Shown here: positions 7,900-16,845 of the stretch, one piece after another
Layout of the letters: every line of letters starts with the position of its first letter
Position numbering within the stretch: the first letter of the stretch is position 1
NCBI GenBank assembly: GCA_963813635.1
Contig: CAWEZO010000007.1
Location: forward strand, 806,001-870,000
Length of the DNA: 64,000 nt
Source: JBBRZM01 sp963813635
GTDB lineage: Bacteria > Actinomycetota > Acidimicrobiia > IMCC26256 > JBBRZM01
Reading direction: 5' to 3'
Notes under the pieces: model-generated
Told to the model about the DNA's origin: nothing
The model's database searches: none
What the model saw: the letters and a program-made list of their open reading frames with translations, nothing else
Translations under genes and position numbers: made by a program

Positions 7900-9017
7900 A
7901 TGGACGTTTCCCCGAAGGAACTGCTCGACAACGACATTCGCGAAGCCTGGCGTGGTTACAACCGCGAGGACGTCGAAGCCCTGCTCGAGAAGGCCGCGGC
8001 CACGATCGAAGGCCTCGGCGAGAAGGTCAAGCAGCTGAACGACCGGGTCAGGGCCGCCGAGACCGACATGAGTCACGGCAAGGAAACCGAGGACATGCTG
8101 CACCGCACGCTGCTGCTGGCGCAGCGCACCGCGGATGAAGCTGTCACCGAGGCACAGACCCGCGCCCGCCAGCTGCTCGAAGACGCGGAGAACAAGTCGC
8201 GCGCCCTCGTCACTGAGGCAGAGGCCAACGCCCGCCGGGTCTCCGACGACGAACGCACCCGACTCGAGAACGAGATCCTCGATCTGGCCTCGCGGCGCGA
8301 GGCGCTCACCGGCGACGTCGATGCGCTCGAACAGTACGAGTCGGAGTACCGCGGCCGGCTGCAGCGCGCGCTCGAATCCGATCTGGAGATCCTGAAGCAG
8401 CAGACGGCCGGACCGTCGGTCCCGCGACCGCAACAGAGTGCGGTCGAGATTCCCGTGCTGGCCGAGGGCTTCGCGCGTCCCGCGCCCGTAGTCGAGGAGC
8501 CGGTCGCCGAGGAGCCGGTCTTCGAGGAGCCGGTCTTGAGGACGGTGTCGAGGAGCCCGCGGCCGAGGAGCCGGTCTTCGAGGAGCCCGTCGTCGAGGAG
8601 CCCGTCGTCGAGGAGCCCGCGGCAGAAGAGCCCGCGGCCGAGAATCCCGAGGTCGACAACGAAGCGGAGCCCGAGCCGGCTGCCGCGAGCAGCGGCGACG
8701 AGCCATCGGGCGACACGAGCGTCGATCTCACGGCGGCCGGCGACGTCGACAAGTTCGAAACGTACGTACCCGCAGCGAAGACGGTCGAGCCCGCGAATGC
8801 CGATGCCGGCAACGGTGTGGCCGCTGCCGAGACGCCGGGGGCCGACGCGGTCGAAGGCAAGATGCTCGATGACGACGCCTTCTTCGCCAGCCTCCGCGAG
8901 GCGGTGCGCGACGACGTGCCGCTCGGGCCCCGCGACGACGAGGCTGCCGAGCCCGGCTTCTTCGATCAGGACGAGGCCGACGCCACCAACCGCAAACTCT
9001 TCAAGCGCCGCCGCTAG
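7900..9017 (+). CDS. divIVA: DivIVA/Wag31 polar growth protein (frameshift in repeat tract)
   Basis: Coiled-coil scaffold that marks curved membrane at poles or septa and organises wall synthesis. The N-terminus carries the DivIVA lipid-binding domain (MDVSPKELLDNDI, WRGYNREDVEALL) and a long coiled coil to about residue 165. The C-terminal part is a Glu/Pro/Val-rich repeat tract (EEPV/EEPA units, 12-bp DNA repeats about 8497-8640) and a conserved-looking acidic tail ending NRKLFKRRR. The frame breaks at 8535-8540, where one C seems lost (TTGAG against TTCGAG in the sister repeat); restoring it gives a continuous protein to the TAG at 9015-9017. A second in-frame ATG lies at 7891, inside the -10 box, so 7900 is preferred. 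Confidence 0.85.
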
Positions 9018-12000
9018 CACCCACCGCGCGCACCCGGATCGAGGCGATCGAGGACTGCCGCGCCGCGCGCTCCGGCGATCTCGATCACGTCGAGCCCTTC
9101 GACGCTCTGGTCGGGGTCGCGTAGCTCCCACTCGACCGCGAGGACCTCGGCGGCGATCCCCGTGCCGTGCTCGCGTGCTGCGTCCGCCAGCACGCCGCCG
9201 GCGAAGAGGGTGACGGCAATGCGGTCCGCGATCTCGAAGCCCTTCGCCTTGCGGAGGTCGTTGAGCACGCGGATCAACTCGCGCGCGATGCCCTCGCGAC
9301 GCAGCGCGTCGTCGAGCGTCGTGTCGAGCGCGACGGCGTAGCCGCTCTCTTGGGCGAGCGCGAGCTCCTCGTGTGACGCAGCGCGAATATCGACGTCGTC
9401 TGCATCGACGTCGATCGTCGAGCCGTCGGCGAGCGTGACCGTGTACACCCCGCGATCGTCGAGCGCGCGCGTCACCTCGGCACCATCGAGCGCTCCGAGC
9501 GCCTCCTTGAGCAACGGCATCCGAGGGCCCGCCTTCGGACCGAGCCGTCGGAAGTTGGCCTGGACGGAATATTCGAGTAGGCCCTCGAGGTCGGCGATCG
9601 GATCGAGCGCTTTGACATTGAGCTCGTCGGCGACCTCGGCCGCGACCGCAGGGCCGAGGGCACCGCCGTCGGGCAGCAGCACCAGCGCGCGGCGCAATGG
9701 CTGGCGCACCTTGAGCTTCGCTTCCTCCCGCGCGGCCCGGCCCAGCGTCACCACTTGGCGAGCCACGGCCACTTCGGTTTCGAGCGAAGGGTCGATCGCC
9801 GACTCGTCGACCGTGGGCCAGTCGGTGAGATGCACCGACTCGCCGCCGGCGAGGTTGCGGTAGATCTCGTCGGAGATGAACGGGCAGAGCGGGGCAAGGA
9901 GGCGCGCGATCGTGACCAGACACTCGTGGAGCGTGCTGTGCGCGGCCGGGTCGGACGACTTCCAAAACCGCGGGCGCGACCGCCGCACGTACCAGTTGGA
10001 CAGGTCGTCGACCAACCGTTCGAGTGCCTGCGCCCCGCGAAGCGCGTCGAAGTCTTCGAGCGCGGCGGTGACGTCTCGCGTCGTGCTGTGCAGGCGCGAC
10101 CGCGCCCATTTGTCGAGCACGTGGTCGGCGGCGACCGGAGCATCGGCTTGCCAGCCGTCGAGGGTCGCGTAGGTGACGAAAAACGAGTAGGTGTTCCAGA
10201 GCGTGACCAGGAACCGGCGGGTCGATTCGTCGATTCCTTCGAGGAACAGCCGCCGCGGCGTCCACGGGCTACCGGTGGCGATGAAGTACCAGCGCAGGGC
10301 GTCCGCACCGTGGGAATCGAGAATCTCCCACGGATCGATCACGTTGCCCTTGGACTTCGACATCTTCACCCCGTCCTTGTCGAGGATGTGGGCGAGACAG
10401 AGCACGTTGCGGTAGGGCGAGCGGTCGAACACGAGCGCGTTGACCGCGAGCAGCGAATAGAACCAGCCCCGTGTCTGGTCGACGGCTTCGGCGATGAAGT
10501 CGGCGGGGAAGCGGCGCTCGAAGCGATCTTCGTGCTCGAACGGATAATGGAATTGGGCCGAGGGCATGGAGCCCGAGTCGAACCACGCGTCGAGGACGGG
10601 CTCGAGACGCGTCGCGTGCCCCGCACGCGGGGCACCCGATCGTGAGCTCGTCGACGTACGGACGATGCAGGTCGAGCTCGCTCAGATCGCGGCCCGCGAG
10701 CTCATTGAGCTCTGCGACGGAGCCGACGCACGTGTCGGTGCCGCACTCGCAGCGCCAGACGGGCAGGGGCGTGCCCCAGTAGCGGTCGCGCGACAGCGCC
10801 CAGTCGACGTTGTTGGCGAGCCAGTCGCCGAACCGGCCGTGCTTGATGTGCTCGGGATGCCAGCCGATCCGCTCGTTCTCCTCGAGCAGCTCGGTCTTGT
10901 GCGCCGACGTCTGCACGAACCACGTGGGCTTGGCCCAGTAGATCAACGGCGTGTGGCAACGCCAGCAGTGCGGATACGAGTGCGTGTAGTCGACGGCGCG
11001 AACGAGCCGTCCCGCCGCCGCGAGCGCCTCGATGATCGCAGGGTCGGCGTCCTTGACGAACTGTCCCGCATACGGCGGCACGGTCGCGTCGAAACGCGTG
11101 GTCGCGTCGACCGGGTTGAGCATCGGCAGTCCTTCGGCCTCGCCGACCTCGCGGTCGACCTCACCGAACGCCGGCGCGAGGTGCACGATCCCCGAGCCGT
11201 CCTCCACGGTGACGAAGTCGGCTGCGACGACGCGGCTCGCGGCCCGATCGAGCGGGAGAACGTCGAACGGGCGCTCGTAGTGGAGCCCGAGGAGCTCGGT
11301 CGCCGGTACCGGCCCCACCACCTCGGCGTCATCGCCGAGGACCGCGGCGACACGAGACGCTGCGAGCACCAGGTCGCGACGGCCGTCCTCACCACGGACA
11401 CGCACGTACTCGAGGTCGGAGCCCACCGCGGCGGCGACGTTGGAGATCAGTGTCCACGGCGTCGTGGTCCAGACGAGCAGGTCGAAGTCGCGCCCGGCGA
11501 CCGGGAAGCGCACGTACACCGACGGCTCGGTCACGTCTTCGTAGCCGAGCGCGACCTCGTGGCTCGACAGCGCGGTGCCGCAGCGTCCGCAGTACGGGAC
11601 GACCTTGAAGCCCTCGTAGACGAATCCCCGGTCCCAGAGCTGCCGGAAGATCCACCAGACACTTTCGATATAGCTGTTGGACAGCGTCCAGTACGCGTCG
11701 TCGGTGTCGATCCACATGCCGATGCGCTCCGTGAGCACGGCGAAGTCGTCGACATAGCGGTGCACCGACTCGCGGCAGCGCTGGTTGAACGCCTCGATCC
11801 CGTACTCCTCGATCTGGGCCTTGCCCGAGAACCCGAGCTCGCGTTCGACCTCGAGCTCGACCGGGAGGCCGTGGCAGTCCCAGCCACCCTTGCGCGCCAC
11901 GTAGCTGCCGCGCATCGTGTGGAACCGCGGGTAGATGTCCTTGAAGACCCGCGCCCAGACGTGGTGGGTGCCGGGGCGGCCGTTCGCCGTGGGCGGACCC

Positions 12001-12137
12001 TCGTAAAACACCCATTCGGGCGCGCCCTCGCGGCGGCGCAGGCTCCGGGCAAACACGTCCTCGTCGCGCCAGCATTCGAGGAGCCGTCGTTCGAGCGCGA
12101 CGAGGTCGAAGTCACTGGTCACCGGTCGAAACGGCAT
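9014..12137 (-). CDS. ileS: Isoleucyl-tRNA synthetase (one frameshift)
   Basis: Charges tRNA-Ile in the cytoplasm. At about 1040 aa it is the long class I form. The HIGH region appears as PTANGRPGTHH (about residues 46-56), the editing domain has WTTTPWTLISN, zinc-ligand pairs occur in CHTPLIYW and CPAC, and the KMSKS loop is DGVKMSKSKGN (about residue 595). The frame breaks at the G-run near 10619-10622 between CPACG and LEPVLDAWFDSGS; a 2-nt loss restores the usual spacing. It converges on divIVA, and both stop codons lie in one CTAG (9014-9017). The ATG at 12137 has a TACTCT box 8 nt upstream and no ribosome-binding site. Confidence 0.92.
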
Positions 12138-12145
12138 AGCGCCGT

Positions 12146-12151
12146 AGAGTA
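12146..12151 (-). promoter_or_regulatory. -10 hexamer TACTCT for leaderless ileS
   Basis: On the minus strand TACTCT lies 8 nt before the ileS ATG. The overlapping plus-strand hexamer TAGAGT (12145-12150) could serve the divergent DUF167 gene, so the 45-bp gap may hold two back-to-back promoters. Confidence 0.55.
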
Positions 12152-12182
12152 CCGGCCGACCCTCCGGATCCCGGGAGGCGTA

Positions 12183-12533
12183 ATGGCAGGTGTGACCGAT
12201 CTCTACGACGTCGTCGACGATGCTGTCGTGCTCCATGTGCACGTGCAGCCGGGCGCGGGGCGCAGCGCCATCGTCGGACGCCACGGCGATGCCCTCAAGG
12301 TTCGAGTCGCGGCGCCACCCGTCGACAATCGTGCGAACGACGCCGCGGGCGCGATACTCGCCGAGACGTTCGGCGTGAAGAGCGGCGCCGTGGAGTTGGT
12401 CGCGGGTCAGAAGTCGCGTATCAAGCGCTTCCGTATCCGCGGGCTCGACCTCGACGAGATCGAAGGCCAGGTGCACCAGATCCTGGCCGATGCTGAGGAG
12501 CGGGTCGGCGAGCCTCGGCGCAAGCCACGTTGA
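12183..12533 (+). CDS. DUF167/YggU family protein
   Basis: A 116-aa protein of the YggU/DUF167 family: HVHVQPGAGRSAIVGRHGDALKV, APPVDNRANDA and the basic KSRIKRFRI segment are typical. The function is unknown; family structures show a small alpha/beta fold. The ATG has a good ribosome-binding site (GGGAGGCGTA). It is divergent from ileS across a 45-bp gap. Longer in-frame extensions upstream are the antisense of ileS and were not used. Confidence 0.85.
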   Translation: MAGVTDLYDVVDDAVVLHVHVQPGAGRSAIVGRHGDALKVRVAAPPVDNRANDAAGAILAETFGVKSGAVELVAGQKSRIKRFRIRGLDLDEIEGQVHQILADAEERVGEPRRKPR

Positions 12534-12603
12534 ACGGGCAGGGGCTGCGCCCTACACTCCTGCGCTTCCCGGGGCCGATCCGCCCCGTTCTCTGAGAGGC
12601 ACG

Positions 12604-13446
12604 ATGGCCAAGGCTCCGGTCAAGAACAGCGGCAAGGAGGCCGTTACGAAGAAGGTGACCTCGAAAACGACACGCGTGGCCGGTAAGAAGGCCGCGCGCA
12701 CAGTGAAGAAGACCCCCGCCAAATCATCCTCGCGCGCCCGAGCCACGAAACCCGCCGCACGCAAGGGCGCCGCGAAGAAGCCGGCGCCGGCCAAGCGCGC
12801 CGCGAAGCGCGGGCCGGCTCACAAGCCGTCGGCGGCCAAGAAGACGGCCAAGAAAGCGGTCGCGAAGAAGACGGTCGCGAAGAAAGCGGCCAAGAAGACG
12901 GCGACGAAGAAGACGGCGACGAAGGCCAAGGCGGTTGCGAAGGCCAAGGCGGTTGCGAAGACGGCTCCGCGGGCCAAGGCCGTGAGCCAGTTCATCCCGC
13001 TGAAGAAGCCGCAGAAGAAGAACACGATCATCTGCCCGCTCTCGGGTTTCGAGGTCAAGGCCGAGAAGCCGACACTGGGCGAGGCCACGCTCGCCCGCCT
13101 CCGCGAGACGCTCGAGGAGGAGCGCGCGCGTCATCTCCACCAAGCCGACGAGCTCGCGGCCGAGGCGGAGCAGCTCGCGACCGAACGGGATCAGGGCGAC
13201 ACGCAGTTCGACGAGGAATCCGGCGAAGGCGACACCGTCAACGTCGAGCGCGAGCGCGACCTCCTGCTGTCTGCATCGGCGCGCGCGGCCGTCGAAGCGA
13301 TCGACCGGGCGCTCGACCGGATGAAGGCGGGCACCTACGGCCTGTGCGTGCCGGCCGGGCGCCGCATCTCCCTCGAGCGCCTCGAGGCCATCCCGTACGC
13401 CGAGGAATGCGTCGACTGCAAAGCCCGTGCCGAACGCCGTCGCTAG
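12604..13446 (+). CDS. DksA/TraR-type zinc-finger protein with histone H1-like N-terminal tail
   Basis: A 280-aa fusion. Residues 1 to about 125 are Lys/Ala/Thr-rich with repeated AKKTA/AKKAV/ATKKT units, like bacterial histone-H1-like or mycobacterial HupB tails. After a short linker (FIPLKKPQKKN) comes a DksA/TraR-type coiled-coil and zinc-finger domain (residues 140-280) ending in YGLCVPAGRRISLERLEAIPY and ECVDCKARAERR. The first Cys pair is degenerate (CVPA in place of CxxC), so three of four usual ligands remain. It probably binds DNA non-specifically through the tail and perhaps RNA polymerase through the finger. A TACACT box (12553-12558) and an AGAGG leader sequence precede it. It overlaps lspA by 20 nt. 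Confidence 0.8.
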   Translation: MAKAPVKNSGKEAVTKKVTSKTTRVAGKKAARTVKKTPAKSSSRARATKPAARKGAAKKPAPAKRAAKRGPAHKPSAAKKTAKKAVAKKTVAKKAAKKTATKKTATKAKAVAKAKAVAKTAPRAKAVSQFIPLKKPQKKNTIICPLSGFEVKAEKPTLGEATLARLRETLEEERARHLHQADELAAEAEQLATERDQGDTQFDEESGEGDTVNVERERDLLLSASARAAVEAIDRALDRMKAGTYGLCVPAGRRISLERLEAIPYAEECVDCKARAERRR

Positions 13447-13972
13447 CGAGGCTGAGCCGCTGACCTCCACGAGTCGCAGCCGCGCGCCGCTCGTCATCGG
13501 CATCTTCGTGGTCGTCGTCGCGCTGGACCAACTGTCGAAAGCGTGGATGGTCGCACGGCATTCGTTCGACCCGGTGTCGATTTGGGGCACGACAGTCGAG
13601 CTTCGCCTGAGCCGCAACGCCGGCAGCGCGTTCAGCTTCTTCCGCGGCTTCACGCCGCTCCTTGCCGTGCTCGCCGTCGCCGTCGCCGTGTTCCTGATCC
13701 GCGCGGTGCGTCGCACGCAGGACCGGGTGATGCTGGTCGCGCTCTCGTTGGTGCTGGCCGGCGCAGTGGGCAACCTGTGCGATCGGGTGTTTCGCGCGCC
13801 CGGTGTCCTTTCCGGCGCGGTGGTCGACTTCATCAAGGTGGGCGGCTGGCCGACCTTCAACGTCGCGGATTCGGCCATCACTGTCGGCGCGCTGCTCCTG
13901 CTGGTGTGGGGCTGGCGTGGCGTCGGCCACGAGACGCCCGACGCGGGCCACGAGGCGCCCGACGCTCCGTGA
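13427..13972 (+). CDS. lspA: LspA, lipoprotein signal peptidase (signal peptidase II)
   Basis: Membrane aspartic protease that removes signal peptides from diacylglyceryl-modified prolipoproteins, such as the lipoprotein encoded at 34.8 kb. The 181-aa protein has four hydrophobic segments and the conserved boxes LSRNAGSAFSF, GNLCDRV (catalytic Asp) and VVDFIKVGGWP with FNVADS (second Asp). The GTG start lies inside the end of the DksA-like gene; no better in-frame start precedes the first helix. It ends in a GTGA overlap with the pseudouridine synthase gene, an order common in bacteria. Confidence 0.94.
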   Translation: MPNAVASEAEPLTSTSRSRAPLVIGIFVVVVALDQLSKAWMVARHSFDPVSIWGTTVELRLSRNAGSAFSFFRGFTPLLAVLAVAVAVFLIRAVRRTQDRVMLVALSLVLAGAVGNLCDRVFRAPGVLSGAVVDFIKVGGWPTFNVADSAITVGALLLLVWGWRGVGHETPDAGHEAPDAP

Positions 13973-14877
13973 ACGAGACGCTGCCGGTCCCGCCGGCGCT
14001 GGCCGGGGAACGGGTCGACCGGGCAGTGGCATTGTTGACGGGGTGGAGCCGGGCCGAGGTGCAGGCGCTGGTCCGAGCAGGCGCGGTGCTCGTCGACGGC
14101 ACGCCGGTCGCGAAGAGCCGGCGGCTCGAGACCGGCGATGTGATCGAGTTGCTCGGCGAGCCCGAGGCCGCGGCCGGGCCGCCCGGGCCCGAAGCGGTGC
14201 CGCTCGACGTGCGCTACGACGACGACGACGTGATCGTCATCGCCAAACCCGCCGGCCTCGTGGTGCATCCCGGCGCCGGGCACGCGGGCGGCACGTTGGT
14301 CAACGGCCTGCTCGCGCGGTACCCCGAGCTGGTCGACGTCGGTGACCGGGCCCGACCGGGCATCGTGCACCGCCTCGACCGCGACACGAGCGGGCTGCTC
14401 GTCGTGGCCCGATCGGAGGTCGCGTACGACGTGCTGGTTGCTGCGCTCGAACGACGCGAGCTCGAACGCCGCTACGACGCGCTCGTCTGGGGACGCCTCG
14501 ATGCGCCGCGCGGTGTGATCGATGCCCCCATCGGACGTTCCGCGAGCCGGCGCACGCGCATGGCGGTGCGAGACGACGGCCGCGAGGCGCGCACCGTCTA
14601 CGAAGTCGTGCGCGTGTTCGACCGGCCGCTCGTGACCCGCCTCGATTGCCGGCTCGAGACCGGGCGCACGCATCAGGTGCGGGTGCACCTCAGCGCGATC
14701 GGCCATCCGATCGTCGGTGACAACGCCTACCGCGGCGGCCGCCCGGGCATCTCCCTCGACCGCCCGTTCCTGCACGCCACCGCCCTCGGCTTCGCCCACC
14801 CCGTCACCGGCGAATGGCTCCGCTTCGAAGAGCCCCTCCCCACAGACCTCCAAACCGTGCTCGACACCCTCGGGTAG
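13969..14877 (+). CDS. rluD: RluA/RluD-family 23S rRNA pseudouridine synthase
   Basis: Isomerises uridines in rRNA. From the GTG at 13969 it is 302 aa: an N-terminal S4 RNA-binding domain (ERVDRAVALLTGWSRAEVQ, GAVLVDG), then the catalytic core with AKPAGLVVHPG, the active-site motif HRLDRDTSGLLVVA (catalytic Asp) and the C-terminal LETGRTHQVRVHLSAIGHPIVGD. It directly follows lspA, as in many genomes. The exact target uridines cannot be read from sequence, so the RluD symbol is by family only. Confidence 0.92.
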   Translation: MNETLPVPPALAGERVDRAVALLTGWSRAEVQALVRAGAVLVDGTPVAKSRRLETGDVIELLGEPEAAAGPPGPEAVPLDVRYDDDDVIVIAKPAGLVVHPGAGHAGGTLVNGLLARYPELVDVGDRARPGIVHRLDRDTSGLLVVARSEVAYDVLVAALERRELERRYDALVWGRLDAPRGVIDAPIGRSASRRTRMAVRDDGREARTVYEVVRVFDRPLVTRLDCRLETGRTHQVRVHLSAIGHPIVGDNAYRGGRPGISLDRPFLHATALGFAHPVTGEWLRFEEPLPTDLQTVLDTLG

Positions 14878-14890
14878 CGCCTCGCACCGC

Positions 14891-15103
14891 AAGCGTTTGT
14901 GCAAAAGTGGCCCCTAGGTGGCGCGCTCGCGCACAAACGCTTGACCTCACGCGCCGATCATCGTGACGGCAACCATTCCGCGAGGTTCCAGCACATCGCT
15001 CGCCGGTGCGGCGTAACGACGTCAGCTACGGCCGCCGCGAACGTGAACAACGGCAACGTTTGTGCGTGAGCGCGCCCTATAGGGGCCACTTTTGCACAAA
15101 CGC
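14891..15103. repeat. 211-bp intergenic element with 24-bp perfect terminal inverted repeats
   Basis: The left end 14893-14916 and the right end 15080-15103 are exact reverse complements (24 bp, containing TTTGTGCAAAAGTGG). The similarity continues inward with a few mismatches to about 50 bp on each side. Each end is itself a small hairpin: 12-bp arms 14891-14902 and 14931-14942 on the left, and CGTTTGTGC/GCACAAACG at 15057-15065 and 15094-15102 on the right. The core of about 110 bp has no open frame. It fills the gap between the convergent RluA-family and Rrf2 genes. It resembles a MITE or paired REP element; no target duplication is obvious. Confidence 0.7.
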
Positions 15104-15111
15104 AATGCGGT

Positions 15112-15538
15112 TCAGCCTGGGTCGGTGAGTGCGCCGGGGTGGCCGATGCGGGTGCGTTCGACGAGCTCGGCCAGGGTGTAGCCGTCGAGGATCTTGCGCA
15201 TCTCGTCGGACACGCCGACCCACACCTCTTGCAGCATGCAGTGACCCTCGCAGTGGTCGTGCTCTTCCATCAGCGTCGTCATCGGCCCGTCGACCGCGGT
15301 GAGAATCTCGGCCAGCGTGATCCTCGACGGCTCGCGCGAGCACGTAGCCGCCGCCCACGCCGCGTTTCGAGCGCACCAGCCCCGCGCCCTTGACGGCGAG
15401 CAGGATCTGCTCGAGGTACGGCTGGGGGAGGTTGGTGCGTTCCGCGATCTCCTTCACCGACGTCGGTCGGTCGGAGCCGTGCAGCGCCAGCGAGAGCAAC
15501 GCGCGCGCCGCGTAATCGCCGCGCGTGGAAACCTTCAT
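15112..15538 (-). CDS. Rrf2-family transcriptional regulator (one frameshift)
   Basis: Winged-helix regulator of the IscR/NsrR/CymR type. The start MKVSTRGDYAARALLSLALHG is the canonical Rrf2 N-terminus, followed by the recognition helix (TSVKEIAERTNLPQPYLEQIL) and the wing RSKRGVGGGYVLAR. The frame then breaks at the CG-rich stretch 15331-15340, probably a lost CG. It resumes with ITLAEILTAVDGP and runs to the TGA at 15112. The effector region has HDHCEGHC, two cysteines near the Fe-S position of IscR; the usual third Cys is not evident, so cluster binding is uncertain. No iscS/suf genes are adjacent. Divergent from the phosphodiesterase gene. Confidence 0.85.
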
Positions 15539-15609
15539 GCCGCGCGCCGCACGCGGTCGGACGGATGCGTCATCACTCCATGGTCGCATGCGGGCGCCCG
15601 ACCGGCGAA

Positions 15610-15615
15610 TACCCT
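15610..15615 (+). promoter_or_regulatory. -10 hexamer TACCCT for a leaderless transcript
   Basis: TACCCT lies 6 nt before the ATG at 15622, with no Shine-Dalgarno between. Confidence 0.5.
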
Positions 15616-15621
15616 GGGTGC

Positions 15622-16710
15622 ATGGATCCCCTTCGTCCCGACTACGGCGGTGCATGCATTACGGGCTTGATACCGGCCATCGTTGGCGATCAGCCGATGC
15701 CCGGGATGCCCGCCGCGGTCGCCGGTGCGTCGGCGGTCGTGCTGTTGCTCCTCGACGGCGTCGGCTGGCAAGCGGTCGAGGCGCACCGCAGCCTGTTGCC
15801 GGCGTTCGACCGCCTCGAGGGCGGCCCGATCACCACGGTGGCACCGTCCACCACCGCCAGCGCACTGCCCTCGATCACCACCGGCCTGGCGCCGTCCCAG
15901 CACGGGCTCGTCGGGTTCCGGATGCGGGTCGACGACGGTGTGCTCAACGTGTTGCGCTGGCAGAGCAGCGCGCGGCGCAATCCCGATCCGTTTCTGGTGC
16001 AACGGCATACGGCGTTCCTCGGCCGGCCCGTGCCGGTCGTGACGAAGAGCGATTTTCGCCACACCGCGTTCACCGACGTGCAGCTTCGCGGTGGGCGGTT
16101 CATCGGGTGGAACACGCTGTCGACGCTCGTGGAGCACTGCCGGCAGCTGGTCGCAGGGGGAGAGCGGTTCGTCTACGCGTATTACCCGGGCGTGGATTCG
16201 GTCGCGCACGAGTTCGGCTTGTTCAGCCCCTTCTATCCGGCCGTGCTGCAGGAGGCCGACCGCCTGGTCGCGAACTTGCTCGAGGCGTTGCCGCCTTCCG
16301 CCGTCCTCCTCGTGACCGCGGACCACGGCCAAGTGCACGTTGGTGACAACTGGATCGAGCTTCCCGAGCTCGAGCCGATGATCGACGCGCAAGCCGGCGA
16401 CGCGCGCTTCCGCTACCTCTACGCGCGCAAGGGTGCCGCCGCCGAGCTCGCTGTTGCCGCCCAGTCGACCGTCGGTCACCAGGCCTGGGTGCTCACGCGC
16501 CAGCAGCTCCTCGACGAGGGTTGGCTCGGCCCGTCGCCCGAAGGATCGATCGGCCGGCGCGTCGGCGACGTCGTCCTCGCGGCGCACGAGCCCGTCGGGT
16601 TCGTCGACCCGGCGCTGCCCAAGGAGCGCAGGCTGCTGGCGATGCACGGCTCGCTCACGCCCGACGAGATGCTGGTGCCCCTCCTCGCGGGCCGGGGTCA
16701 GGCCGGCTGA
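15622..16710 (+). CDS. Alkaline-phosphatase-superfamily phosphodiesterase/nucleotide pyrophosphatase-like protein
   Basis: A 362-aa protein of the type I phosphodiesterase/NPP fold. Metal and nucleophile sites are visible: LLLLDGVGW (Asp), the Thr nucleophile region APSTTASALPSITTGLAP, YAYYPGVDSVAHEFG (Asp/His pair) and TADHGQVHVG (Asp-His). No signal peptide is seen, so it is probably cytoplasmic. The substrate is unknown; related actinobacterial proteins are annotated as nucleotide pyrophosphatases. It is divergent from the Rrf2 gene, whose product might regulate it. The start at 15622 fits a leaderless mRNA; a longer in-frame ORF from 15565 has no support. Confidence 0.8.
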   Translation: MDPLRPDYGGACITGLIPAIVGDQPMPGMPAAVAGASAVVLLLLDGVGWQAVEAHRSLLPAFDRLEGGPITTVAPSTTASALPSITTGLAPSQHGLVGFRMRVDDGVLNVLRWQSSARRNPDPFLVQRHTAFLGRPVPVVTKSDFRHTAFTDVQLRGGRFIGWNTLSTLVEHCRQLVAGGERFVYAYYPGVDSVAHEFGLFSPFYPAVLQEADRLVANLLEALPPSAVLLVTADHGQVHVGDNWIELPELEPMIDAQAGDARFRYLYARKGAAAELAVAAQSTVGHQAWVLTRQQLLDEGWLGPSPEGSIGRRVGDVVLAAHEPVGFVDPALPKERRLLAMHGSLTPDEMLVPLLAGRGQAG

Positions 16711-16845
16711 CCGCACGTTTTCGCGGACTCGGCCGCACGGCCCGGCGAGTCGTGTATGGTCGAATGACATCGATGTGATTCTCCACAGCACCGTCCACAG
16801 CACCTGTGGATGACGGCTCGGAGACGGGGGAGTGGGCGCGGCGCA

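Noticed and set aside
10566..12182. Long plus-strand extension upstream of the DUF167 gene
   Set aside because: It is the antisense of ileS; the DUF167 start with a good ribosome-binding site is at 12183.
12610..12970. Lysine-codon repeats as a CRISPR or minisatellite array
   Set aside because: Repeats are irregular, in frame and coding for a basic tail; there are no spacers of constant length.
14893..15103. The inverted-repeat element as an intact insertion sequence
   Set aside because: At 211 bp with no open frame it cannot encode a transposase.
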